A stretch of 64,000 nt of DNA, from assembly GCF_009866765.1 (NCBI RefSeq), contig NZ_CP019431.1:5724001-5788000 (forward strand). The letters run 5' to 3'. Below are positions 54,393 to 62,303 of the stretch, one piece after another; position 1 is the first letter of the stretch, and each line of letters begins with the position of its first letter. The position numbers and the translations under genes were made by a program. Source of the stretch: Pseudomonas sp. S35. Its GTDB lineage: Bacteria; Pseudomonadota; Gammaproteobacteria; Pseudomonadales; Pseudomonadaceae. The notes beneath the pieces are model-generated. The model did not search any database. It saw only the letters and a program-made list of their open reading frames with translations, and was not told the DNA's origin.

Positions 54393-54707
54393 TTGCGGAG
54401 TGGATATTAAACATAGTTTTAAACCTATTCAACCCACGAAATAAACATTCTTGCCGCACCTGGAAAAATAGAGAACGAGCAAGCATATAAAAAGGTTTGC
54501 CACCTCCAGAAACCACGCCATTCATGGCCTACTAACTCATTGCTCTAAGCCAAAGCAAATATTACAAAATGTAAAAATCACTTGATACTCTATGGGCAGG
54601 GCGAAGAAGGCATGGCCTTGGACATTTCTCGCCACCTCCGGCCTTGGAGAGATTTGTTGATAGCTGTTCCTATATAGTCGCGTTTTCAACCCTTCAGGAG
54701 AGCCTCT

Positions 54708-55127
54708 ATGCGTATCGCTTCCCGTGTCATCGGCGGTGTCCTCGCCGTCACCCTGCTGAGCCAACTGACGGCCTGCGGTTCGATTTTCTACCCGGACCGC
54801 CGTGGCCAGATCGACGGCAAGATCGACCCGACCATCGCCGTGCTCGACGCCGTGGGCCTGCTGTTTTATGTGATCCCCGGCCTGATCGCGTTTGGCGTCG
54901 ACTTCGCCACGGGCGCGATTTATTTCGAGCCGGGCAAGACGGCCCAAGTCGCCCCGGAAAAACTCCAGGAAGCCATCGGCGCCGACGGCAAGGTCGACAA
55001 TGCCAAGCTGCAAACCATCATCCAGAAAGAAACCGGTCGCACCCTGCCGCTGGACGACCCGCGCATGATCCAGTTCAAGGGCAGCGTGCAGCAACTCGCG
55101 GCCCTGGGCCTGCAGCCCGCCGCCTAA
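54708..55127 (+). CDS. Conserved small lipoprotein
   Basis: 139 aa. CAGGAG site upstream. Lipoprotein signal RVIGGVLAVTLLSQLTAC with the lipobox cysteine at 23, then GSIFYPDRRGQIDGKIDPTIAVLDAVGLLFYVIPGLIAFGVDFATGAIY, which includes a hydrophobic patch. The sequence pattern recalls YceK/YidQ lipoproteins. The next gene (a cation efflux protein) starts 9 bases later, so they share a transcript. Confidence 0.87.
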   Translation: MRIASRVIGGVLAVTLLSQLTACGSIFYPDRRGQIDGKIDPTIAVLDAVGLLFYVIPGLIAFGVDFATGAIYFEPGKTAQVAPEKLQEAIGADGKVDNAKLQTIIQKETGRTLPLDDPRMIQFKGSVQQLAALGLQPAA

Positions 55128-55136
55128 GGACCGTTT

Positions 55137-56030
55137 ATGACCAGCAGTGCCGAACACGCCAGGCTTTTGCGCCTGGCCACCCGCGCGTCGGTGTGCGTGG
55201 CCTGTGTACTGATTGTTACCAAGGCGATTGCCTGGTGGTTCAGCGGTTCGGTGAGCATGCTCGCCGGGCTGACCGACTCACTGCTGGACGGCGTGACTTC
55301 GCTGTTGAACCTGCTGGCGGTGCACTACGCCCTGCGCCCGGCCGATGACGATCACCGTTACGGCCATGGCAAGGCGGAGTCGCTGTCGGGCATGGCTCAG
55401 GCGCTGTTTATCGGCGCCAGTGCGGTGCTGATCGCGCTGCAGGCGTATGCGCGCTTGCAGCATCCGGAGCCCGTGGGCGCGCCGTGGTTGAGCATTGGGG
55501 TGATCGTGTTTTCGCTCGTGCTGACCGTGGCACTGCTGATGCTGCAACACCGGGTGATCCGCGAAACCGGCTCCAACGCGGTGCGTGCGGATTCGCTGCA
55601 CTATCGCTCGGACCTGCTGCTGAACGGCAGCATCTTGGTAGCGTTGGTGTTGGCCGCGATGGGGTTGCATCAGGTGGATGCCTGGTTCGGCATGGGGATC
55701 GCCGCGTACATTTTGTGGAGCGCGATCCAGATCGCCCGGGAAAGCTTTGCCGTGTTGATGGATGAAGAGCTGCCGCCGGAAGTGAGCCAGCACATGCTCG
55801 AACTCGCCCGTGGAGTGCCCGGGGTATTGGGGGCACATGACCTGCGCACGCGGGTGTCGGGCAACCACTGGTTTGTGCAGTTGCACCTGGAGTTGCCGGG
55901 GGAGTTGACCCTGTCAGTCGCCCACGGCATCAGCGACCAGGCCGCCGATGCCATTCACACGGCCTACCCGCGCGCCGAAGTGCTGGTGCATGCCGACCCG
56001 CGGGAAGTGGTCACGGGCGCGAAGGCCTAA
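55137..56030 (+). CDS. fieF: Cation diffusion facilitator (FieF-like)
   Basis: 297 aa with six membrane helices and a cytoplasmic C-terminal domain. Metal site motifs LAGLTDSLLDGVTSLLNLLAV (helix 2: D-x3-D) and the HYRSDLLLNGSILVAL stretch (helix 5: H-x3-D) are intact, and DDDHRYGHGKAESLSG is the conserved loop. It exports zinc or iron by proton antiport. Its stop overlaps that of the convergent DUF6515 gene. Confidence 0.93.
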   Translation: MTSSAEHARLLRLATRASVCVACVLIVTKAIAWWFSGSVSMLAGLTDSLLDGVTSLLNLLAVHYALRPADDDHRYGHGKAESLSGMAQALFIGASAVLIALQAYARLQHPEPVGAPWLSIGVIVFSLVLTVALLMLQHRVIRETGSNAVRADSLHYRSDLLLNGSILVALVLAAMGLHQVDAWFGMGIAAYILWSAIQIARESFAVLMDEELPPEVSQHMLELARGVPGVLGAHDLRTRVSGNHWFVQLHLELPGELTLSVAHGISDQAADAIHTAYPRAEVLVHADPREVVTGAKA

Positions 56031-57079
56031 TACTGGACCTGGTAACCGCGACTGCTCAAGCAGTTGCCCTGGGCCTGACGGTAGGCTTGCACCACCGCCG
56101 GGTCAGGGGCGTAGGTGACGGCCTGCGGGTCGAAGCCGCTTTGCTGCACCGCCCAGCGGTAACAGTCGTAACCGTCCTGCTGCACTTGCGCCGGTGACTG
56201 GCCGTTGGCGGGATAGGCGACCACGTCATAGCCATTGCCCTGCGGCGCCGGTTGCGGCGAAGGCACTTGCGCCGGGGGTTGGACCACCACGTATTGCTGG
56301 GTGCTTTGCTCGTAGGCGTAGTAGGCGCCGGCAGCAAGGAACAACAGTGAGCTGCCCACCCACACTTCCCGCGCGTAATCCGGCAGGTAATGCACGCGAA
56401 TGCCATAAGGCGGCCTCACCACGACATAACGCGGGCCTTGCGGGCGATACCAGTAGCCACCGGAGAAGAAATAATCCTGGCCACGGTAAGGCACGCGGTA
56501 GTTGCGGTCGGGGAAACGGTCGACGGTATACCCTGGACGATATTGCGGCCCTGGGCCCCAACCGTTGCCATGCCCATCCGGGCGACCTGGCCAGCGGTTA
56601 TCACCGGGATGGCCGTTGTTGTAGCCACCGCCGTTGTTACCCGGACGCGAACCTGGGCCACCGGCCTCCCACTGCCTGTTGTCGTCGTTGCGCCGGGGTA
56701 TGTCGCGGTAATAGCCCTGGCGCGGCTCCTGGGTCTGGCGCACGGTATCAGGCCGGCCCTGGATCGGCAGGTTGTTTGCCGGTTGGGGTTGCGGTGCCGG
56801 CCGAGCCTGCTCATTGCTTTGCGGACGACTTTGCCACTGACCGGCACCGTTAGGACCGCCACGTTCAAAATGCTGATTCTGCGGACGTGGCTGATTGTTC
56901 TCGGGTCGTGGCGGATTGTTTTCTGGCCGCCCGCCTTCAGGACCCCGCTCATGCTGTCCACCACCGCCCTGCGGCCGCTGCCCCTGATTCGGTGAGTTAT
57001 CGCGCTCGTCAGCCACGACTTGCGTGCCGACACTGACCACCAGCAAACCAACACCTGCCATACGCCAGATGCGCTTCAT
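56027..57079 (-). CDS. DUF6515-type exported Pro/Gly/Asn-rich protein
   Basis: 350 aa from the ATG at 57079. Signal peptide (KRIWRMAGVGLLVVSVGTQVVA-DE), then about 160 residues of low-complexity repeats (RPENNPPRPENNQPRPQNQ), a conserved middle (DRNYRVPYRGQDYFFSGGYWYRPQGPRYVVVRPPYGIRVHYLPDY), a short hydrophobic stretch and a C-terminal YDCYRWAVQQSGFDP domain typical of proteins with a DUF6515/RcnB-like core. Envelope-associated, function unknown. Confidence 0.82.
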   Translation of the reverse strand: MKRIWRMAGVGLLVVSVGTQVVADERDNSPNQGQRPQGGGGQHERGPEGGRPENNPPRPENNQPRPQNQHFERGGPNGAGQWQSRPQSNEQARPAPQPQPANNLPIQGRPDTVRQTQEPRQGYYRDIPRRNDDNRQWEAGGPGSRPGNNGGGYNNGHPGDNRWPGRPDGHGNGWGPGPQYRPGYTVDRFPDRNYRVPYRGQDYFFSGGYWYRPQGPRYVVVRPPYGIRVHYLPDYAREVWVGSSLLFLAAGAYYAYEQSTQQYVVVQPPAQVPSPQPAPQGNGYDVVAYPANGQSPAQVQQDGYDCYRWAVQQSGFDPQAVTYAPDPAVVQAYRQAQGNCLSSRGYQVQY

Positions 57080-57159
57080 GCTATTCCTCACTGCGGATTA
57101 GGGCCTGTCCATGAGACTGGAAAAGAGGGGCCCGGTTCTGGCACAGGTTATCAGCAGGC

Positions 57160-57420
57160 AAAAGAAAAGGGGTGACCCGTCGGCCACCCCTTGAGAACTT
57201 CGTCCTGGCTCAACGCTTTTGGCGTTGGCTCACCTCACGCCGTCTTGTGGACAGTGTGCAGCCTGGAGGCCGGCTCAACCCTGCTGGGGTGGCGGCCGCA
57301 GCGGGCCTGATTGGGCTCGCTGTAAGTGGACTGTTGTCCAGGCGGTGATTCTGTTGATAAAGATACAGGCCCGCGCCTGACAGATGATTGCGAAGATTGC
57401 GTCAATAAACAGTGCTTGCG
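57160..57420 (-). ncRNA. Candidate small RNA ended by a strong terminator
   Basis: At 57192-57167 the minus strand has AAGGGGTGGCC-GACG-GGTCACCCCTT, an 11-bp stem (one G-U pair) with a tetraloop, followed by TTTTCTTTT. The nearest gene upstream on that strand would lie beyond the plus-strand Lrp gene, so this terminator serves a separate short transcript of at most about 270 bases. A second hairpin (AACGC-CAAAA-GCGTT, 57212-57226) precedes it. The 5' end is not defined and I cannot name the RNA. Confidence 0.5.
57167..57192 (-). terminator. Intrinsic terminator on the minus strand
   Basis: Arms AAGGGGTG (57185-57192, minus) and CACCCCTT (57167-57174, minus) extended inward by three pairs, then TTTTCTTTT. 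See the small RNA candidate. Confidence 0.85.
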
Positions 57421-57477
57421 CAATTTTTAACCCTTCATGGATAATTAACCGCAATAGTTACGACAAAGGCCAACCCA

Positions 57478-57957
57478 ATGAGCAAGCTTGACCGATACGA
57501 CCTGAGTATTTTGGCGGAATTGCAGCGCGACGCGAGGATCTCCAACCAGGAGTTGGCCGAGCGCATCGGCCTGTCGCCGTCGCCCTGCTCGCGCCGGGTC
57601 AAGCAATTGGAAGACGACGGCTACATCTCCCGCCAGGTCGCCCTGCTCGACCGCAAGATGCTCGGCCTGAGCCTCACGGCCTACGTGTTGATCGGCATGG
57701 ACCGCCACACGCCGGAGCGTTTCGAGAACTTCGAAGCGGCCATCCGCACCTTGCCGCAAGTGCTGGAATGCAGCCTGGTGACTGGTATGGATGCGGACTA
57801 CCAGTTGAAAGTAGTGGTGCCGGATATGGATCACTATCAGAAATTGCTGCTGGGGCACCTGACTCGGATCGAAGGCGTGACCAGCGTGCGCTCGAGTTTT
57901 GTGCTGAACCAGGTGCTTAACAGCACCGAGCTGCCGCTGACTCACCTGCGCACCTGA
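57478..57957 (+). CDS. Lrp/AsnC-family regulator
   Basis: 159 aa. N-terminal helix-turn-helix (YDLSILAELQRDARISNQELAERIGLSPSPCSRRVKQLEDDGYI, about 5-49) and RAM domain (LTAYVLIGMDRHTPERFENFEAAIRTLPQVLECSLVTGMDADYQLKVVVPDMDHY). It probably responds to an amino acid. Target not evident; no metabolic gene is adjacent. Followed by a REP hairpin. Confidence 0.92.
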   Translation: MSKLDRYDLSILAELQRDARISNQELAERIGLSPSPCSRRVKQLEDDGYISRQVALLDRKMLGLSLTAYVLIGMDRHTPERFENFEAAIRTLPQVLECSLVTGMDADYQLKVVVPDMDHYQKLLLGHLTRIEGVTSVRSSFVLNQVLNSTELPLTHLRT

Positions 57958-57971
57958 GATCAATAAAGGTC

Positions 57972-58005
57972 AAATGTGGGAGGGGGCTTGCCCGCTCCCA
58001 CATTT
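57972..58005. repeat. REP hairpin after the Lrp gene
   Basis: AAATGTGGGAG and CTCCCACATTT, perfect 11-bp arms around GGGGCTTGCCCG, 14 bases beyond the stop. Confidence 0.85.
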
Positions 58006-58072
58006 GGACCCAGATCAATCTTGAGCCCGCAACCCTGCCGTATACTGCTCGCCTGCCCCGATGGAAGAGCCC

Positions 58073-58291
58073 ATGAACAACATCGACCCCGCCCTCTTCG
58101 AAGAATGGATGATGACCGGCCTGGTCAGCATTCTGATCATTTTCATGGGCTTTATCGTCTGGGACCTGGCCAAGAAGTCCAAAGCCGGGCGCTTTGGCTC
58201 GTTCATCCTGTTTTTCGTGCTGGGCCTGGGCGTGGCCGCGTTCATCATCAAGAGCGTGGTGATCGGCCTGATCGAGTCCGGCGCTTTATAA
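58073..58291 (+). CDS. DUF2788 small membrane protein
   Basis: 72 aa from the ATG at 58073, for which GAAGAG serves as ribosome site; the ATG 12 bases earlier lacks one. Two membrane helices ([17 protein letters not shown] and [27 protein letters not shown]) separated by a basic KKSKAGR loop. Widespread in Pseudomonas, function unknown. Its 3' end overlaps the convergent rluE by six bases. Confidence 0.88.
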   Translation: MNNIDPALFEEWMMTGLVSILIIFMGFIVWDLAKKSKAGRFGSFILFFVLGLGVAAFIIKSVVIGLIESGAL

Positions 58292-58921
58292 ACGCGCTGG
58301 CACAGCCTTCCACTGGCCTTGGTCGAGGCCTTCGATCGTCCAATCGCCAATGCGCACGCGCACCAGGCGCAAGGTCGGCAAGCCCACCGCAGCAGTCATG
58401 CGCCGAACCTGGCGGTTACGCCCCTCACGAATCACCAACTCCAGCCAGTGGGTCGGCACGCTTTTGCGAAACCGCACTGGCGGGTTGCGTGGCCATAACT
58501 GCGGTTCCTCCAGTTGTCGCGCTTCGGCGGGCAAGGTCTTGCCGTCGTTAAGCTCGACGCCGTCGCGCAGGCGCTGCAGTTGTTCTTCCGTCGGCTCGCC
58601 TTCCACCTGCACCCAGTAGGTTTTCGCCAACTTGTGCTTGGGGTCGGCTATACGCGCCTGCAACTGGCCGTCGTTGGTCAACAGCAACAGGCCTTCGCTG
58701 TCACGGTCCAGGCGGCCGGCCGGGTAGATGCCGGGGATGTCGATGAAATCCTTGAGGGTCGCCCGCCCGCCTTCGTCGCTGAATTGGGTCAGCACGTCGA
58801 AAGGCTTGTTGAACAGGATCAGCTTCGGCTCGGCCGGCGGCGCCTTGGCGACACGACGAGCAGCGGAGTGCGGAGGTTTCACGCCAGGGCGGCGCGAATC
58901 GGGGCGAGTAGGACGGGACAT
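58286..58921 (-). CDS. rluE: 23S rRNA pseudouridine synthase (RluE type)
   Basis: 211 aa. Basic N-terminus without an S4 domain, which separates RluE from RluB/Rlu[16 protein letters not shown], the catalytic Asp in [19 protein letters not shown] (about 67-85) and the C-terminal [28 protein letters not shown] are present. RluE makes pseudouridine 2457 in 23S rRNA. The assignment within the RsuA family is by domain content. Confidence 0.9.
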   Translation of the reverse strand: MSRPTRPDSRRPGVKPPHSAARRVAKAPPAEPKLILFNKPFDVLTQFSDEGGRATLKDFIDIPGIYPAGRLDRDSEGLLLLTNDGQLQARIADPKHKLAKTYWVQVEGEPTEEQLQRLRDGVELNDGKTLPAEARQLEEPQLWPRNPPVRFRKSVPTHWLELVIREGRNRQVRRMTAAVGLPTLRLVRVRIGDWTIEGLDQGQWKAVPARL

Positions 58922-58993
58922 GGCAAAAGGGACATCTAACGGTCAGGACCGACAATGCTAGTGGCCTGACCGCTAAATGACCATCCCAACCGC

Positions 58994-60466
58994 TTAGCGG
59001 AACGGCGGTTCGTCGAAGCTGCGCAGTTTGCGCGAGTGCAGCGAGTTGAGCTCAGTGCGCAACAGGTCGACGGCCTCGATGCCGATCTTCAAGTGCTGGC
59101 TGACCGCGCGCTCATAGAACGCGTTGGCCGAACCCGGCAGTTTGATCTCACTGTGCAGCGGCTTGTCCGAGACACACAGCAACGTGCCGTACGGCACTCG
59201 CAAACGGTAGCCTTGGGCGGCGATGGTGCCGCTTTCCATGTCCACCGCCACGGCGCGGGACAGGTTGATCAACGGCCGCTCCTGGGCCCAGCGCAGTTCC
59301 CAGTTGCGGTCGTCGTAGGTCAGCACAGTGCCGGTGCGCAGGCGTTTTTTCAGCTCTTCGCCTTTTTCGCCGGTGACATTGGCGGCGGCTTGCTGCAACG
59401 CCATCTGCACTTCGGCCAGGGCCGGGATCGGGATGTTCGGCGGCACCACACGGTCGAGGATCCCGTCGCGGCGCATATAGGCGTGGGCCAGTACGTAGTC
59501 GCCGATGGTCTGGGATTGGCGCAGGCCGCCACAGTGGCCGATCATCAGCCAGCAATGTGGACGCAGCACGGCCAGGTGGTCGGTGATGTTCTTGGCGTTG
59601 GACGGGCCGACGCCGATATTCACCAGGGTCACGCCGTGGCCATCAGTGGCCTGCAGGTGGTAGGCCGGCATCTGGTAGCGGTGCCAGACCACGCCCGCCG
59701 CGATGGCAGACGCTTCGCCGTGGTCCATGCTCTTGTCGATCACAACGTTGCCCGGCAGCACCATGCGGATAAAGCGCGGGTCGCTGCGCAATTGCTCCAG
59801 GCCATGCAGGATGAACTGGTCGACATAGCGGTGGTAGTTGGTCAGCAGGATCCACGGCTGCACATGGCGCCAGTCGCTGCCGGTGTAGTGCACCAGGCGG
59901 CGCAGGGAAAAGTCCACGCGGGCCGCATCGAACAGTGCCAGGGGCAGCGGGTCGGTGTTTTCCCAGTCGTAGAGGCCGTCGGCGATGCCATCGGTGGCGG
60001 CCGACAGGTCGGTGCTGGGGAACACGCGGGCCAGGGTCGCAGCGGTCACGCCGGAGCCGGCCAGTTCGTCGCCCTGTTCCACCACGTACGGGTAAGGAAT
60101 GTTCTGCTGGCTGACGCCCACTTCTACCGTCACGGTGAAGTCGTGCATCAACGGCACCAGTTGCTCCAGCAGGTATTTACGGAATGCCGACGGATGGGTG
60201 ACGGTGACGCTGTAGGTCCCCGGCAATTGAACCTTGGCATACGCCCGGGTGGTTTGTGGGACTTCGCCGTGGCAGTGGTAGGTAAGGCGCAGTTCCGGGT
60301 AGCGAAACAGTGCGCGTTGTGCGGCGTCGGGCTCGACGCGGTCCTTGAGGTATTGCTTGAGGGCCTGGTTGAGCGCGCCGGTAGCACGCTCATGCAGAGC
60401 CGCCAGCCGGTCCACGGCCTCTTCGGCGGTTTGAACGACAACAAAAGCTTCGGTCACGGTAAGCAT
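58994..60466 (-). CDS. amn: AMP nucleosidase
   Basis: 490 aa from the ATG at 60466 (MLTVTEAFVVVQ); the frame is open further up without similarity. The N-terminal AMP nucleosidase domain spans about 1-175 and the C-terminal phosphorylase-like domain includes TLVNIGVGPSNAKNITDHLAVLRPHCWLMIGHCGGLR, the purine site VAVDMESGTIAAQGYR and LLCVSDKPLHSEIKLPG. It cleaves AMP to adenine and ribose 5-phosphate, adjusting purine pools. Confidence 0.95.
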   Translation of the reverse strand: MLTVTEAFVVVQTAEEAVDRLAALHERATGALNQALKQYLKDRVEPDAAQRALFRYPELRLTYHCHGEVPQTTRAYAKVQLPGTYSVTVTHPSAFRKYLLEQLVPLMHDFTVTVEVGVSQQNIPYPYVVEQGDELAGSGVTAATLARVFPSTDLSAATDGIADGLYDWENTDPLPLALFDAARVDFSLRRLVHYTGSDWRHVQPWILLTNYHRYVDQFILHGLEQLRSDPRFIRMVLPGNVVIDKSMDHGEASAIAAGVVWHRYQMPAYHLQATDGHGVTLVNIGVGPSNAKNITDHLAVLRPHCWLMIGHCGGLRQSQTIGDYVLAHAYMRRDGILDRVVPPNIPIPALAEVQMALQQAAANVTGEKGEELKKRLRTGTVLTYDDRNWELRWAQERPLINLSRAVAVDMESGTIAAQGYRLRVPYGTLLCVSDKPLHSEIKLPGSANAFYERAVSQHLKIGIEAVDLLRTELNSLHSRKLRSFDEPPFR

Positions 60467-60580
60467 CCTGTGTTCTAACGTGCAGGCCTTTATCTTGCCT
60501 GTATCCCTGTCAGACGCAAACCTTGAATTGGAGTGCCCTCTCAAGATGGCTGCAAGCCCCCTCGCACATTTGGGCCGTGT

Positions 60581-62236
60581 TTATTCACATACATTGGGGC
60601 TTGAGCGCGCGACGATGGCCCCGACATCGACGCCACGCGGCAAGGTGCCGTAGACGCGGCCAGACGACTGGCCCAAACGGCTGGCGATAAAACCATCGCT
60701 GACCGCCGCATGACCGGCCTCCAGCAGCAACTTGGCCTGCAGCGTCACAGCAATATCCTCGGTCAATTGCCGCGCGCGATACTGGATGTCCTGGGTGTCC
60801 ATGAACGCCGACTTCAGGTGTTCAATATGCCGCGCCAGTCGTTTGTCGCCATGCCCGTCACCGAGTTCGACAAACAGCGCTTCCAGCACGCCGGGCTCTT
60901 TGGACAGTGCGCGAAGCACGTCCAGGCACTGCACATTGCCGGAACCTTCCCACGTCGAATTCACCGGTGCCTCACGGTACAGGCGCGGCAGGATGCTGTC
61001 CTCGACATACCCGGCACCGCCCATGCACTCGGCGGCTTCGTTGATCATCGCCGGTGCGCGCTTGCAGATCCAATACTTGCCCACCGCGGTGGCCAGCCGG
61101 GCGAATTTGGCTTCCTGCTCATCATCCAAGTGGTCCAGGGCGCGCCCCATGCGCAGGCTCAAGGCCAACGCAGCTTCGCTTTCCAGGGCCAGGTCGGCCA
61201 GTACGTTTTGCATCAGCGGTTGTTCACTGAGCACGCGCCCACCTACCGAACGGTGGGCGCAATGATGGCTGGCCTGGGTCAGCGCCTGGCGCATCAAGGC
61301 ACTGGAGCCGACCATGCAATCAAAGCGGGTCATGGCGACCATTTCGATGATGGTCGGCACGCCACGGCCTTCTTCGCCGATCATCCAGGCCAGGGCGCCG
61401 CGAAACTCCACTTCGCTGGAGGCGTTGGAGCAATTGCCGAGCTTGTTTTTCAGGCGCTGGATATAGAACTCGTTGCGCGTGTCATCCGGGCGCTGCCGGG
61501 GCAGTAGGAAGCAGGTAAGCCCCTTATCAGTCTGTGCCAGGGTCAGGAACGCATCGCACATCGGCGCCGAGCAGAACCACTTGTGGCCGACCAACTCATA
61601 AGGCTGCCCTGGGCCGCCGGCGCCCACGGGATAGGCACGGGTCGTGTTGGCCCGCACATCGGTGCCGCCCTGTTTTTCAGTCATGGCCATGCCGATGGTG
61701 GCGCCGGCCTTGTGGGCGATGCCGACATTGCGTGGGTCATAGTGGCTGCTGAGGATTTTTGGCAACCAGGTCTGCGCCAGGTCCGGTTGCAGGCGCAGGG
61801 CCGGCACGCAGGCAAAGGTCATGGTCAGCGGGCAGCCGGTGCCAGCTTCGGCCTGGCTATGTAGGTAGGTCATCGCGGCCCGCGCCACATGGGCACCGGA
61901 TTGCGGATGGGCCCACGGCAACGACGGCAGGCCGTGTTCGACCGCAGTGCGCATCAATTCGTGGTAAGCGGGGTGAAACTCGACCAGGTCGATGCGATGG
62001 CCATACCGGTCATGGCTGTTGAACACCGGTTTGTTCTGGTTCGCCAGGAACCCGGCCGCCATCAGCGGGCCACCGGCCAGCGCGCCGTAGGCATCGATGC
62101 GCGCCTCTGCCCAGCCTGCGCCAAAGCGGCGCGACCACTCCTGCAGGGGCAGGTCGATGCGGTACAGGTTGGTGCCGTCCAGGGACGGGGGCTGGTTGGT
62201 GACGTCGTGGGTTTCAGCGAACGGGTGCAGGTTCAT
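60581..62236 (-). CDS. aidB: AidB-type acyl-CoA dehydrogenase
   Basis: 551 aa, the length of AidB rather than the 380-400 aa of usual acyl-CoA dehydrogenases. The AidB hallmark GMAMTEKQGGTDVRANTT (about 187-204) and the adaptor segment MNEAAECMGGAGYVEDSILPRLYREAPVNSTWEGSGNVQCLDVLRAL with FAD contacts are present. E. coli AidB binds DNA and protects against alkylation; acyl-CoA activity is low. Probable physiological role here: same family (inference). Confidence 0.92.
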   Translation of the reverse strand: MNLHPFAETHDVTNQPPSLDGTNLYRIDLPLQEWSRRFGAGWAEARIDAYGALAGGPLMAAGFLANQNKPVFNSHDRYGHRIDLVEFHPAYHELMRTAVEHGLPSLPWAHPQSGAHVARAAMTYLHSQAEAGTGCPLTMTFACVPALRLQPDLAQTWLPKILSSHYDPRNVGIAHKAGATIGMAMTEKQGGTDVRANTTRAYPVGAGGPGQPYELVGHKWFCSAPMCDAFLTLAQTDKGLTCFLLPRQRPDDTRNEFYIQRLKNKLGNCSNASSEVEFRGALAWMIGEEGRGVPTIIEMVAMTRFDCMVGSSALMRQALTQASHHCAHRSVGGRVLSEQPLMQNVLADLALESEAALALSLRMGRALDHLDDEQEAKFARLATAVGKYWICKRAPAMINEAAECMGGAGYVEDSILPRLYREAPVNSTWEGSGNVQCLDVLRALSKEPGVLEALFVELGDGHGDKRLARHIEHLKSAFMDTQDIQYRARQLTEDIAVTLQAKLLLEAGHAAVSDGFIASRLGQSSGRVYGTLPRGVDVGAIVARSSPNVCE

Positions 62237-62303
62237 GACGGGCCTCCTGGAAACAGCCCCGTTTGGTTGAGGCCTGAATTTCAGTTAAGCACCGTAATAC
62301 CGC

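Larger units (their letters stand above)
53785..54707. other. AT-rich region upstream of the thiF operon
   Basis: About 920 bases, clearly AT-richer than anything else in the window; it must contain the thiF promoter. No gene is firmly supported. Two short frames are listed separately: a 71-aa frame on the plus strand and a hydrophobic frame split by one TGA on the minus strand. The composition suggests recently acquired DNA. Confidence 0.6.
57080..57477. other. Intergenic region holding a minus-strand RNA candidate
   Basis: About 400 bases between two divergently oriented genes. The right-hand part (57160-57430) is described as a candidate small RNA; the left-hand part should carry the DUF6515 promoter. 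No protein-coding frame is convincing. Confidence 0.6.

Noticed and set aside
54322..54525. 67-codon minus-strand frame in the AT-rich region
   Set aside because: No ribosome site, no similarity, poorly biased codons.
54591..54659. 22-codon frame (start at 54591) before the lipoprotein gene
   Set aside because: No ribosome site and too short to judge without expression data.
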